Of a DNA stretch of 64,000 nucleotides, positions 8,619 through 17,450 are shown one piece after another (positions within the stretch are counted from its first letter, which is position 1; each line of letters opens with the position of its first letter). Source of the stretch: Candidatus Binataceae bacterium (GTDB lineage Bacteria; Desulfobacterota; Binatia; Binatales; Binataceae); assembly GCA_035508495.1 (NCBI GenBank), contig DATJMX010000023.1, positions 1-64,000 of the forward strand, in the 5' to 3' direction. Under the pieces are notes generated by a model that was given only the letters and a program-made list of their open reading frames with translations, was not told where the DNA came from and ran no database searches. The translations under genes and the position numbers were made by a program.

Positions 8619-9644
8619 ATGTTTGCGGCCCTCGCTGCCTTGGTGACCGTGATCGTAGTTCTGCTCGGTCCGATTCTCGTCAAGCCAATCGAACGGAACG
8701 TCGAGCTCTTCTTCCTGGCGGCCGGAACTGTTGCCGCCGTTATTTCAGGACGGATGAGTTTTGGCCTCGTTCGGAGCGCGCTGTTCGAACCATTGGAACT
8801 GACTTGCGCGGTGCTCGTCTTTGGCATCGTGTTTCGCCTGTTGAGGGTCAAGCTCGATCGGATCTTCGCCCATGCGATCCGATCGCTCGGCCAGCAATGG
8901 CTATGCTTCGGACTCACGATCGCTCTGGGTCTGCTGTCCGGCTTCATCACGGCGGTGGTCGCGGCGTTGGTTTTTGCCGAAGCGATCTCGCTACTCAAGA
9001 TGGACCGACCTTCTGAAATTGCCGCGACCGTGTACGGTTGCTTCGCGATCGGTCTCGGCGCTGCCATCACGCCGCTTGGAATGCCGGCCAGTACCCTGGT
9101 CCTCGCCGCGCTTCACGCCGACTTCTGGTACCTGGCGCGCCTTTTGTGGCCGTTCATCGTGGGTGGAACCGCGCTCGTCGCCATCCCCGTTCTGTTCCTT
9201 GAGAGCAACCATCACAAGGCCCGGCTTCATTTGGCCGCCGAGGATGGCTGGAGCGTCGTGCTGATCCGTGCCGCGAAGGTCTATTTCTTCATCGTCGGAT
9301 TGGTTGGCCTCGCTGCCGCGATCAGGCCAGTTGTCGATATTTACCTGCGGCATCTTCCGGCCGTGATTCTGTTCTGGCTCAACACGATTTCGGCCGTTGT
9401 CGATAACGCGACGCTCGCCGCAGTCGAAATCGGTCCTGCGCTGAGCGTCAGTCAGCAGCGGTTCGCGATGATGGGGCTGCTGATCAGCGGAGGGATGCTC
9501 ATTCCCGGCAACATCCCGAACATCGTTGCGGCCGGCCGTCTCGGAATCTCGAGCGGCGAATGGGCCGCGCACGGCCTCCGCACCGGTGCGCTCCTCTTGC
9601 TCCTTTGCTTTGTAATTCTTGTCGTTATGTCGTTCGGATTGTGA
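8619..9644 (+). CDS. DUF1646 family membrane protein, putative cation transporter
   Basis: A 341-residue polytopic protein with about nine to ten hydrophobic segments. It carries features of DUF1646, a family placed in the ion-transporter superfamily: a central AIGLGAAITPLGMPASTLVL loop, TISAVVDNATLAAVEIGP, and near the C-terminus MLIPGNIPNIVAAGRLGIS. These resemble the paired re-entrant loops of arsenical/citrate/NhaD carriers. Substrate unknown. It follows an XRE regulator and is convergent with the epimerase gene (6 bp between stops). Confidence 0.75.
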   Translation: MFAALAALVTVIVVLLGPILVKPIERNVELFFLAAGTVAAVISGRMSFGLVRSALFEPLELTCAVLVFGIVFRLLRVKLDRIFAHAIRSLGQQWLCFGLTIALGLLSGFITAVVAALVFAEAISLLKMDRPSEIAATVYGCFAIGLGAAITPLGMPASTLVLAALHADFWYLARLLWPFIVGGTALVAIPVLFLESNHHKARLHLAAEDGWSVVLIRAAKVYFFIVGLVGLAAAIRPVVDIYLRHLPAVILFWLNTISAVVDNATLAAVEIGPALSVSQQRFAMMGLLISGGMLIPGNIPNIVAAGRLGISSGEWAAHGLRTGALLLLLCFVILVVMSFGL

Positions 9645-9650
9645 GCTGAA

Positions 9651-10748
9651 TCATGAGAAAGGTGACGAGCGAGCCTTGCCGCCGGGGCCGCTGTAGGTCG
9701 CGGTGTACCCGGGCTCATGCACGAATTCGGCCGCCGGCATCTTTGCGCAGAGATCCTGCCACGCCGCGATCGTTTGATCCTCAGCGCGATAGTCGAACGG
9801 GTCTTGCAGGATCTTCTCCTCAGGCCCGCGCGGTGCAAGCGGATTATCCTTGAGCCATCGCGCGGTAATCGCCATGCCTTCTTCGGGCGCGACAACGTCG
9901 GCGTATCCAAGCTGCTGGCGGATCTTGCTGAGATCGAACACCCGATGGGTGGTCGCGGCCTGCGCGATCATCGGGCGCGCCGAAATCGCAAATCGCCACG
10001 GCATCGACACGATGTCGATATCGACGCCGAGCGTGTGCACAATAATCTCGATCACCTGGCGCAGCGTCAGAACGTGCTCGTCGCCGCAGTTGTAGATTTG
10101 CCCCGCTGAGGCTTTCGGATTGTCGACCGCGAGCAACACCGCGTGCCCCGCGTTCTCGACATACTGTGAATGACTCAGTGACAGTCCGTCCTCGGGAACG
10201 ATAATCGCGCGGCGGCCGTCGAGGATTCGCCGCACGATACACCATTCGCGCGGCGCGACCTGGTACGGGCCGTAGAGAAACGGGTAGCGAAAATGGCTGG
10301 CATCGCGATGCCGATCGAAGACCGCGATCTCGCTCCGTGCGACGCGCCAGCCCTTCGCATCCTCGCTTTCGACGGGAACGATCGGCGCATCTTCGCGCGT
10401 CGGCACCGGCAGCCCCTGCGGATACAGCACTCCCGGATTCATGTAGCCGCGATAGGCGGGCACGCCGCCGATCGAGATGAACTTGCCGGTGCGCCCTGCC
10501 ATCACTTCCGCGATCCGCCGCAGCCGGCCGTAGGTCGCGACGGTCAGATCGAAGGTGCGATTCCCGAGTGCGCCGCGCACCGCCTCATCGGAAAATGGAT
10601 CGGTGTGAATGTGCTCGACGGTATCGGGGATTTCGGCAAGCTCGTGACGCCCGCTATGCATCATCGCGACGCGATAGCCGCGGCGCAGCAGGCCATTGAC
10701 GATAAAGTGACCGCTCGGTCCGGTCCCGCCGATTACCAGCGCGTTCAC
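9651..10748 (-). CDS. NAD-dependent epimerase/dehydratase family protein
   Basis: A 365-residue extended short-chain dehydrogenase with an N-terminal Rossmann motif GGTGPSGHF (residues 8-16). A typical epimerase-like C-terminal part follows (YNCGDEHVLTLRQVIEIIVH). The start is the GTG at 10748, which overlaps the TGA of the upstream hydrolase (GTGA), so translation is coupled. A longer frame exists upstream inside the hydrolase gene but is only its shadow. The canonical YxxxK active site was not located with certainty, so reductase versus binding function is open. Confidence 0.85.
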   Translation of the reverse strand: MNALVIGGTGPSGHFIVNGLLRRGYRVAMMHSGRHELAEIPDTVEHIHTDPFSDEAVRGALGNRTFDLTVATYGRLRRIAEVMAGRTGKFISIGGVPAYRGYMNPGVLYPQGLPVPTREDAPIVPVESEDAKGWRVARSEIAVFDRHRDASHFRYPFLYGPYQVAPREWCIVRRILDGRRAIIVPEDGLSLSHSQYVENAGHAVLLAVDNPKASAGQIYNCGDEHVLTLRQVIEIIVHTLGVDIDIVSMPWRFAISARPMIAQAATTHRVFDLSKIRQQLGYADVVAPEEGMAITARWLKDNPLAPRGPEEKILQDPFDYRAEDQTIAAWQDLCAKMPAAEFVHEPGYTATYSGPGGKARSSPFS

Positions 10749-11548
10749 GGTCGATGCCCGGCGATAAACTTCGCGATCGCGTCGTGCGAGTCTTGCGGCT
10801 TCTCCATCCAGAAGCAGTGCCCCGCGGGTTCGAGCAGCACGAACTCGGAGCCTGCGATCTTCTCCTTCAGGATGCGCGAGTTCTCCCAGGAGATTAGCGC
10901 GTCGTCCTTGCCGGTGATGACAAGCGTCGGACACCGAATCTGTCCGAGGCGGTCGTAGGTATCGTGCTCGCGCGCAGCCTTCATGCGATGCGTGAAGCCG
11001 GTGTTATCGATCGGCCGCTGACGCCGCGACTCGATCATGTTCGTGATGATTTCGGGATGCGTCGCAAGGTACCCCTTGCTGAATGCCGCCTCGGCCAGCG
11101 CCTTGCCCCGCTCTTCCGCGCTCATGGGCTGCGTCGAATACGCGCTCGCGAGCGGCCCGCCTGTGAGCGCGACCGCGTTCGGACCTCCAGGCGTCGTGCA
11201 TCCGAGCACCAGCGAGATGACTTTCTGCGGATGCCGAATCGCGAACTCCTGCGCGATCATTCCACCCATCGAAACGCCGATGATATGCGCCTTGGCGATA
11301 CCGACGTGATCCATCAACGCCGCGGTATCGTCGGCGAACATCGCCATGCTGTACGGCATGTCCGGCTTTTCGCTGAGACCCGAGCCGCGCTGATCGAACG
11401 TCAGCACGCGATACTCGCCTGCGAACGACGCTGCGATTCCCGTGAACATCGATTGATCGCCCTGCGCCCCGTGAATCATCACGATCGGCGTGCCCGATCC
11501 GCGAAGCTCATAAGCCAGCTCAACACCATTGATACGCGCGCGTTCCAT
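10745..11548 (-). CDS. Alpha/beta hydrolase
   Basis: A 267-residue alpha/beta-hydrolase fold protein with an HGAQGD oxyanion region (26-31), nucleophile Ser93 in GVSMGGM and a C-terminal His in AGHCFW. The catalytic Asp is probably in TGKDDALISWE. The start at 11548 is chosen for the AGAGGA site 9 nt upstream; two in-frame ATGs lie just before it. The gene overlaps the epimerase start, so the two are probably co-regulated. Esterase, lactonase or C-C hydrolase roles are all possible. Confidence 0.9.
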   Translation of the reverse strand: MERARINGVELAYELRGSGTPIVMIHGAQGDQSMFTGIAASFAGEYRVLTFDQRGSGLSEKPDMPYSMAMFADDTAALMDHVGIAKAHIIGVSMGGMIAQEFAIRHPQKVISLVLGCTTPGGPNAVALTGGPLASAYSTQPMSAEERGKALAEAAFSKGYLATHPEIITNMIESRRQRPIDNTGFTHRMKAAREHDTYDRLGQIRCPTLVITGKDDALISWENSRILKEKIAGSEFVLLEPAGHCFWMEKPQDSHDAIAKFIAGHRP

Positions 11549-11687
11549 CGGCATTTCCTCTGATGCCGACATACACCAGCCTCGCATCTTCGGGAAAGCG
11601 CGCGGGCAAAAATTCAGTTTTGAATCGCCACGATTCTGGCCTATGCTGCCGCTAGGACATCAACCATTAGCCAGTACGGAGGCTCAT

Positions 11688-12569
11688 ATGGCCGCCACAT
11701 ATGACCGCACTGTAGAAGACCTTGGCAATATCGTCGCGCTCGAGCACGTCAACATCACGGTGCCCGATCAGGATCTCGCGACCTTGTTCTATGTCACCGG
11801 TCTCGGCCTGACCCGCGACCCCTACATGATGGTCAGCGTCAGTAACATGTGGGTAAACATCGGGCGCAGCCAGTTTCATCTGCCGACCAGCAAGCCGCAG
11901 TTGATTCGCGGCCATGTTGGCATCGTCATCCAGAGCCGGGCCGCGCTGCTCGAGCGCCTGACGCGACTGCGCAAACGCCTCGGTGAGACGCGCTTCGATT
12001 TCTGCGAGATGGAAGGTTACGTCGAAGCCGTATGCCCGTGGGGCAATCACTTCCGATGCTACGAGCCGCGCGAGCAGTTCGGGCGGACCACGCTCGGCCT
12101 GGCGTATGTTCAGTTCGATGTGCCGCCCAACAGCGCGCGCGGTATCGCGGGCTTCTACTCGGCTTACATGGGAGCACCCGTGCAACTCGGCCGCGACGGT
12201 CGCTCCACGGCAGTCTCCGTCGGCGCCAATCAATCGCTGCTGTTCAGCGAAACCGACGCGCCGCTCGGCCCCTACGACGGCCATCACATCCAGATTTACG
12301 TGGCGAATTTTTCCGGACCGTATCAGGCCCTTCAGCGCAGAAGCCTGATCAGCGAGGAAAGCGATCAGCATCAGTACCGCTTCAAGGACATCGTCGATCT
12401 CGAGACCGGCAAGTGCCTGTATCAGCTCGAGCACGAGGTCCGCAGCATGCGCCATCCGCTGTTCATGCGCCCGCTCGTCAATCGCGATCCCGAGCAGAAC
12501 ATCATGAACTATTCGCCGGGCCGCGACGCTTGGATCTCAACGATGCCGCGCGCGAACGGCGCGCACTAG
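11688..12569 (+). CDS. VOC family (glyoxalase/extradiol dioxygenase-fold) protein
   Basis: A 293-residue protein with two vicinal-oxygen-chelate modules. Module one starts VALEHVNITVPDQDLATLFY near residue 16; module two is around GLAYVQFDVPPNSARGIAGF near 140-160. HHIQIYV and YQLEHEVRSM may supply metal ligands. ATG with CGGAGG at -7. It is divergent from the hydrolase-epimerase pair and its stop overlaps by 4 bp the end of the DUF2182 gene on the other strand. The reaction is unknown; the family includes dioxygenases, epimerases and resistance proteins. Confidence 0.8.
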   Translation: MAATYDRTVEDLGNIVALEHVNITVPDQDLATLFYVTGLGLTRDPYMMVSVSNMWVNIGRSQFHLPTSKPQLIRGHVGIVIQSRAALLERLTRLRKRLGETRFDFCEMEGYVEAVCPWGNHFRCYEPREQFGRTTLGLAYVQFDVPPNSARGIAGFYSAYMGAPVQLGRDGRSTAVSVGANQSLLFSETDAPLGPYDGHHIQIYVANFSGPYQALQRRSLISEESDQHQYRFKDIVDLETGKCLYQLEHEVRSMRHPLFMRPLVNRDPEQNIMNYSPGRDAWISTMPRANGAH

Positions 12570-13345
12570 GCACGCAGGGCAAGCAGGACACCGCCGGCGA
12601 TTAGCGATGCGCCGGCGATATTCGCGATCGCGCGCGGATACGGCACGAGCTTTTCGATCAGCACAAAAGCCGTGAGCGCTGCGACCCAGGTGAGATTCAT
12701 CACGCCTGCGGCGAACAGCAAGAGCATCAGCATCCAGCAGCAGCCGACGCAGAACGAGCCGTGCTCGAGTCCCATCCGAAACGCGCCGCCCGCGCCGTCG
12801 CGCCAATGCGTCATGAAAAATGAGACGGGCGACTGGCAATGAAAGAGACACGCCTGCTTCATCGGCGTGAGCTGATATATTCCGGCAATGACCAGAATCG
12901 CGGCGCCAACAAGGCTCGACGTTGACATCGCGTTGGAAAGAATCGATGCACGCTGCAGCACAGCCTGCGCGATCGTCGCGACGGCGCTGAATATTGTCCA
13001 TACCGCGAAATATCCAGCCGCAAACAGCCACGCTTTCGCGATCGCACCGGTGCCGTGGCCGCGCGCGATTTTCGCGTAGGTCAGGATCATCGGTGCGGCA
13101 CTCGGCAGCATCATCGCCACCATCATCACCGCCCACATCATGAAGACGATCCAGAGCTCGACGACGCCGGACGGCATCGGTGCGGCGATTCGAGCGGCGA
13201 CCTCGCCGAAGTCTGACGCCGACATCGGCATCCGCACCAGGTAGAGCCAAGACAGTGCGGTCAGCGCGCCGAGCTCGACGAGGATCAGCGTGCGATCGCG
13301 CGCGGGCAGAGCCGAAATCGCGCCGAGTCGTTCACTCGATTCCAT
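12566..13345 (-). CDS. DUF2182 membrane protein
   Basis: A 259-residue polytopic protein with about six to seven membrane segments. It matches DUF2182, annotated elsewhere as a predicted metal-binding membrane protein: PMILTYAKIARGHGTG near 85-100, the YQLTPMKQACLFHCQSP block near 155-172 and EHGSFCVGCCWMLMLLLF near 190. The paired Cys/His positions next to membrane helices suggest metal handling. It lies directly downstream of the DUF1326 gene (18-bp gap), a pairing typical of the two families. Confidence 0.85.
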   Translation of the reverse strand: MESSERLGAISALPARDRTLILVELGALTALSWLYLVRMPMSASDFGEVAARIAAPMPSGVVELWIVFMMWAVMMVAMMLPSAAPMILTYAKIARGHGTGAIAKAWLFAAGYFAVWTIFSAVATIAQAVLQRASILSNAMSTSSLVGAAILVIAGIYQLTPMKQACLFHCQSPVSFFMTHWRDGAGGAFRMGLEHGSFCVGCCWMLMLLLFAAGVMNLTWVAALTAFVLIEKLVPYPRAIANIAGASLIAGGVLLALRA

Positions 13346-13363
13346 CGCGCGCGAGTGACCCGC

Positions 13364-13966
13364 TCAGTTAGACCATGAGATCGGCGCGAAGTGACCGTTG
13401 CGGCCTGAGTTTTCGAACTCAAGCGAATGATCCTTGTAGTGACTCGACGTCCCTTTCGCCGCTGCTATTTTCGTTGAAGCGGGATGGACGATGTTCTCAA
13501 ACCAGATCTGTCCCGCGCCGCGAATGCCCTCGATCGTTACGTCGGCGACGTTGGGGATCGCCACGTGGAACTGCTTGCCGTCGCCGCTGTAGGAAATCTG
13601 GACCGCCTTCGTCGGAAGAACATTGGCGATCATTGGTCCAAATAGCGACGGCGGACCACCCGCGGCTCCTGTGAAAATCGTCTCGAGCGCCGCGCGCTGC
13701 TCTTCACTCGCACTCGCGTCAACATAGACGGCCAGAGTGCCGCCGCCTTTCGCCATCGCCCCCGGAGTCGTAAGCGCATGCACGGCGTTCAGTCCCGAAA
13801 TATCAACCTTGCCGTAGTTGCCCTGCTTGATGTGAAACGCCAGCACCACGTCGCAATGGCCTTCGGTCGGCCGCGCCTGCGCCGCCGATAGCAGGCACGG
13901 GCACAGGACCTCGCAGTTGCACGACTCGAAGTACTCACCCTCGATGCGCCATTTCTCGTTGGCCAT
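13364..13966 (-). CDS. DUF1326 domain protein
   Basis: A 200-residue soluble protein of the DUF1326 family. Its N-terminal Cys cluster, YFESCNCEVLCPC (Cys16, 18, 22, 24), is the family hallmark and probably binds a metal. A C-terminal segment with HYKDHSLEFENSGRNGHFAP also fits the family. ATG with AGGAGG upstream. It forms an operon with the DUF2182 membrane protein and follows the SDR gene by 18 bp. The function of the pair is not established. Confidence 0.88.
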   Translation of the reverse strand: MANEKWRIEGEYFESCNCEVLCPCLLSAAQARPTEGHCDVVLAFHIKQGNYGKVDISGLNAVHALTTPGAMAKGGGTLAVYVDASASEEQRAALETIFTGAAGGPPSLFGPMIANVLPTKAVQISYSGDGKQFHVAIPNVADVTIEGIRGAGQIWFENIVHPASTKIAAAKGTSSHYKDHSLEFENSGRNGHFAPISWSN

Positions 13967-13984
13967 GTGATCCTCCTGTGAGTT

Positions 13985-14692
13985 TCACCAGGTCTCGCCG
14001 AATGGTCTTATCTCTACATTGAATGACCACGCAGATCGATCCTGGTGCGCCAGGTGCCAAATCTCGTTGGCGATCGCCGCCGGCTTGATGAAGAACTCGT
14101 CGCGCGCGTCGGCAAATCGTTTGCGCGTCCATTCGAGATCGATAACGGCGTCGATAATGACGTACGCGACGTGAACGCCCTTGGGCCCGAGATGGCGCGC
14201 CATCGATTCGGCGAGAATCCGCTGCGCCGCTTTGGTCGGCGCGAATCCGGCGAAGCCGGCCTTGCCGCGCAGCGCCGAGGTGTTGCCGGTCGCGATAATC
14301 GCGCCCTCGCCCGCCGCGATCATCGCCGGAGCAAGGCGCCGCGCGAGATGAAGCAGCGCCATGGTGTTGACCTGGAAGTTGCGATTCAGCACGTCGGGCT
14401 CGATCTCCAGGAAATTGCCGAAAGCACCGCCGACCGCATTGTGAATCAGCACCTTCGGCGCGGCGAGGTCGGCTTGGATTGCGTCGAGGGTCGCGCCAAG
14501 GCGAGCAACGTCCCTGACGTCGCACGGAAACGCTCGCGCGCCATCGATCTCGCGCTCCAGATGTTCGAGCCGCGCGCGATCGCGCGCGATCATCGCAACG
14601 GAATATCCGCCCTCGGCGAAGCGGCGAACAATCGACGTGCCTGTGCCAGGCCCAACGCCGGTCACAACTGCTACTGGTCGAGTATTGCTCAT
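13985..14692 (-). CDS. SDR-family protein lacking the catalytic tyrosine
   Basis: A 235-residue short-chain dehydrogenase fold with TGVGPGTG (11-18) for dinucleotide binding, an N-A-V-G segment near 85 and Ser139. The usual YxxxK is FxxxK (Phe150, Lys154). A paralogue on the other side of the CaiB-GST pair shows the same substitution, so it looks like a subfamily trait rather than a sequencing error. Both paralogues end with the same C-terminal motif (EIRPFGE-x-W). It may be a reductase with a shifted proton donor or a non-catalytic binding protein. Upstream of DUF1326 in the same direction. Confidence 0.85.
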   Translation of the reverse strand: MSNTRPVAVVTGVGPGTGTSIVRRFAEGGYSVAMIARDRARLEHLEREIDGARAFPCDVRDVARLGATLDAIQADLAAPKVLIHNAVGGAFGNFLEIEPDVLNRNFQVNTMALLHLARRLAPAMIAAGEGAIIATGNTSALRGKAGFAGFAPTKAAQRILAESMARHLGPKGVHVAYVIIDAVIDLEWTRKRFADARDEFFIKPAAIANEIWHLAHQDRSAWSFNVEIRPFGETW

Positions 14693-14715
14693 CGGATGAA
14701 CCTCTTATGCGAGCG

Positions 14716-15912
14716 TCACTTCGTTGATCGATCTCGCGTCACACCGGCGCGCGCGAACTGCACGATCGCCTGGGCGTCGTATCCGAGTTCTGAAAGTATC
14801 GCGGCCGAATCTGCGCCGAGCGCTGGCGCCATCTCGCGAATCGTCGAAGGCGTGCGATCGAAACGCGCCGCCGGGCGCGGCATCCGCACGCGGCCCAGCG
14901 CCTCGCTTTCGATCTCAACCAGCGTGCCGTTCTCGCGTACCTGCGGATCGTCCAGGATTTCGATCCGCCGCAACACGGCCGCAGAGGGAACGTCGTTTTC
15001 CAGCAGGCGCGGCAGAATCTCGGCCGCGGTCCATTTTTCCAGCTCCGCCGATACGATCTCGCGACGCGCAACCGCGTTGACGGTGCGATCGCGTGCAGTC
15101 CTGAAACGTGGATCAGTAATGAGATCCTCGCGGCGCAGCGCGCGGCACATCCCGGCCCATTCATCGTCGGAAAGCGCGCCGGCAGTGACATAGCGATCCT
15201 GCGTCGCGAAGACGAGATCGGGACCCATCTCGCCGTCGGACGGATCGGTCTCCTCGCCGACATAAGTGAGACTCGGCATCGCCTCCGGCCAGAGGTACGC
15301 GATCATTGCGTCAAGCATTGCGAGCCGCACGTGCTGGCCTTCACCGCTACGCTGCCGCGCGAAGAGCGCCGCCGTGATCGCCTGCGCCGCAGTGAGCGCG
15401 GTCGTGTAGTCGGCGATAATCGTGCGCACCATCCGCGGCCGTCCCGTGTCGCGCTCGCGCTGAATATCCGCGAGGCCCGACAGCGCCTGGATAACCGGAT
15501 CGTACGCGCGCTGCTCGACATACGGGCCGGTCTCGCCAAATCCGCTGATCGATACATAAACGATATCGGGCCGCGCCTTGCGCACATCACTCTCGCCGAG
15601 CCCGATACGCTCGGCGGTGCCGGGCCGGAAGTTGTGAATGAACGCGTCGGCGGTCGCGATCAGCTTGCGCAGGATCGCGAGCCCGTCGGGAGTTTTCAGA
15701 TCGATCGCGAGCGAGCGCTTGTTCCGATTGCAGCACAGGAACGTCGCCGTCATCCCGCGCGGGCCGCCGCCGAAGTGACGCATCAGCTCGCCGTGCAGCG
15801 GTTCGATCTTGATAACCTCGGCGCCCTGGTCTGCGAGCATCATCGTCGCAACCGGACCTGCGACCATACTGGTCAGATCGAGAATGCGCACGCCGCTCAT
15901 CGCACCCGCCAT
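14716..15912 (-). CDS. CaiB/BaiF family CoA-transferase
   Basis: A 398-residue class III CoA-transferase. Features are the N-terminal VRILDLTSMVAGPVATMMLADQGAEV (positions 8-33), NRNKRSLAIDLK, FIHNFRPG and the catalytic Asp168 in TIIADYTTALTA. These enzymes move CoA between carboxylic acids through an aspartyl-CoA thioester and are typical of degradation of steroids, carnitine, oxalate and aromatic acids. It is followed by the SDR gene (23-bp gap) and preceded by the GST gene (21-bp gap), so all three are probably one transcript. Confidence 0.95.
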   Translation of the reverse strand: MAGAMSGVRILDLTSMVAGPVATMMLADQGAEVIKIEPLHGELMRHFGGGPRGMTATFLCCNRNKRSLAIDLKTPDGLAILRKLIATADAFIHNFRPGTAERIGLGESDVRKARPDIVYVSISGFGETGPYVEQRAYDPVIQALSGLADIQRERDTGRPRMVRTIIADYTTALTAAQAITAALFARQRSGEGQHVRLAMLDAMIAYLWPEAMPSLTYVGEETDPSDGEMGPDLVFATQDRYVTAGALSDDEWAGMCRALRREDLITDPRFRTARDRTVNAVARREIVSAELEKWTAAEILPRLLENDVPSAAVLRRIEILDDPQVRENGTLVEIESEALGRVRMPRPAARFDRTPSTIREMAPALGADSAAILSELGYDAQAIVQFARAGVTRDRSTK

Positions 15913-15933
15913 AATTCATTCCTATGCGCCGCG

Positions 15934-16578
15934 TCAGCGGCTGATTTGCATGAAGTTGCGTTTGAGCGCCGCCTGGTACGCGGAACGCTGCGCCATTCGA
16001 TGTTGATAGCCGGCGATCGGTTTCGGCAGCACGATTCCACAATAGACGGCCCAGTCGAGACAGGTCATCAGCAGGATATCGGCCGCGCTGGGCAGATCAC
16101 CAAACAGATACGGCCCCCCGATACAGATTCGCTCGGCCATCGCATCGAGATTGTGCGCGAAGTACTGCTTCGCGGACTCGATTGCGACTGGCGCATCGCC
16201 GTAGGTCTGCTTCAAATCAGAATGACGCCGCACCACGTACAGCGATCCCGCATCGAGTTCCGTCATGATGAAGAAGCACCATTCATTTAGCGCGGCGCGG
16301 CTCTTCGCGTCGCACGGAATATAAAACTTACGGGGGTCGCCGAAGGTCTCGACCAGGTATTGGACTATCGCCGCGCTTTCGGTGACGATGAAATCGCCAT
16401 GGCGCAGAGCGGGAATCTTGTGGCGCGGATTGATGCGCTGATAGTCGTCGCGCAGGGTCTCTCCGGTGCGCGGCTGGATCGGCTGCGTCTCATATTCGAG
16501 GTCGAGCTCGAGGAGCATCCAATGCGCCCGCATCGTGCGGCTGGTGCCAACGCCCCACAGTGTCAGATCATGCGCCAT
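15934..16578 (-). CDS. Glutathione S-transferase family protein
   Basis: A 214-residue GST-fold protein. The N-terminal thioredoxin-like domain includes the substrate-site Ser/Arg region LWGVGTSRTMRAHWMLLEL and PALRHGDFIVTESAAIVQYL (the SxxI glutathione-binding block near residues 65-75). The C-terminal helical domain has SAADILLMTCLDWA. It may conjugate glutathione or isomerise or dehalogenate a catabolic intermediate. It heads the GST-CaiB-SDR transcript and is divergent from the second SDR across a region with two palindromes. Confidence 0.88.
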   Translation of the reverse strand: MAHDLTLWGVGTSRTMRAHWMLLELDLEYETQPIQPRTGETLRDDYQRINPRHKIPALRHGDFIVTESAAIVQYLVETFGDPRKFYIPCDAKSRAALNEWCFFIMTELDAGSLYVVRRHSDLKQTYGDAPVAIESAKQYFAHNLDAMAERICIGGPYLFGDLPSAADILLMTCLDWAVYCGIVLPKPIAGYQHRMAQRSAYQAALKRNFMQISR

Positions 16579-16613
16579 CGTGGTCCGGGCCTCCTCAACA
16601 GAATCGCGCTTGC

Positions 16614-16642
16614 TTCGATAGTTGCAGTTTGAAACTATCGAA
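16614..16642. promoter_or_regulatory. Candidate operator, perfect inverted repeat
   Basis: TTCGATAGTT and AACTATCGAA form a perfect 10-bp inverted repeat with a 9-nt spacer. Inside it sits a second palindrome, AGTTTGAAACT. It lies in the 124-bp intergenic region between the divergent GST and SDR starts, which suggests one dimeric regulator acting on both; the regulator is not encoded next to it. Confidence 0.6.
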
Positions 16643-16652
16643 TCCAGTGCTC

Positions 16653-16669
16653 AGTTCTAAAATGGAACT
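16653..16669. promoter_or_regulatory. Second AGTT/AACT half-site pair
   Basis: AGTTC and GAACT flank a 7-nt AT-rich spacer 10 bp after the first operator-like palindrome. The shared AGTT half-site suggests a second, weaker binding site for the same protein. Confidence 0.4.
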
Positions 16670-16702
16670 TTATAAAGACTCCCGCCTGACGGAGGTACTC
16701 GC

Positions 16703-17446
16703 TTGGAACGCAGGAAGGCAACCGCGGTAGTTATCGGCGCCGGAGATTACATCGGCGGCGCGATCGCCAGGAAGTTCGCGCTCGAAGGATTCATCGTCTA
16801 TGCCGGCCGGCGCCAGGGCGACAAGCTCGCGCCGCTTGCCGAGGAAGTCGCCAGGCAAGGCGGAATCCTCGAAGGGCGCGCCCTCGACGCGCGCAAAGAA
16901 GAAGCGATCACTGCATTCATCCAGGAAGCGGAAGCACGTGCTCCGCTCGAGGTATGCATCTTCAACGTCGGGGCCAACGTCAACTACCCGCTGCTCGAAA
17001 CAACGGAGCGTGTATTCCGCAAGGTATGGGAGATGGCCTGTTACGGCGGCTTTCTGAGCGCGCGCGAGGCTGCGCGCGTGATGCTTCCACGCGAGCGCGG
17101 ATGCATCTTCTTCACCGGTGCGACGGCGAGTATGCGCGGCGGCGTGGGTTATTCTGCATTCTCTGCAGCGAAGTTCGGACTACGCGCCGTCGCCCAGAGC
17201 ACTGCGCGCGAGCTCGGTCCGAAAAACATCCACGTAGCGCATTTGATCATCGACGCCGGCGTCGATACTGCATGGGTGCGCGATCGCATTCGGGAGCGCG
17301 AAGGCGACGACGCCATGAAGAACTTCGACACTTCGCGCCTGATGAGGCCGGCCGCCGTCGCGGACTCATACTGGCAGCTTTATCAGCAGCCGCGCGATGC
17401 GTGGACATTTGAAATGGAGATTCGCCCCTTCGGCGAGAAATGGTAG
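16703..17446 (+). CDS. SDR-family protein lacking the catalytic tyrosine (paralogue)
   Basis: A 247-residue short-chain dehydrogenase fold. The TTG start is supported by GGAGGT 6 nt upstream. It has an IGAGDYIG nucleotide loop (11-18), NVGAN, Ser143 and FSAAK (Phe153, Lys157) in place of YxxxK; a Tyr at 150 sits three residues earlier. The C-terminus EIRPFGEKW matches the paralogue at 13985-14692. Divergent from GST-CaiB-SDR and followed after 4 bp by a DsbA-fold isomerase, suggesting one catabolic unit under shared control. Confidence 0.87.
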   Translation: MERRKATAVVIGAGDYIGGAIARKFALEGFIVYAGRRQGDKLAPLAEEVARQGGILEGRALDARKEEAITAFIQEAEARAPLEVCIFNVGANVNYPLLETTERVFRKVWEMACYGGFLSAREAARVMLPRERGCIFFTGATASMRGGVGYSAFSAAKFGLRAVAQSTARELGPKNIHVAHLIIDAGVDTAWVRDRIREREGDDAMKNFDTSRLMRPAAVADSYWQLYQQPRDAWTFEMEIRPFGEKW

Positions 17447-17450
17447 TCAC

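Noticed and set aside
10749..10934. N-terminal extension of the epimerase
   Set aside because: It lies inside the alpha/beta hydrolase gene in another frame; the GTG overlap start fits the Rossmann N-terminus.
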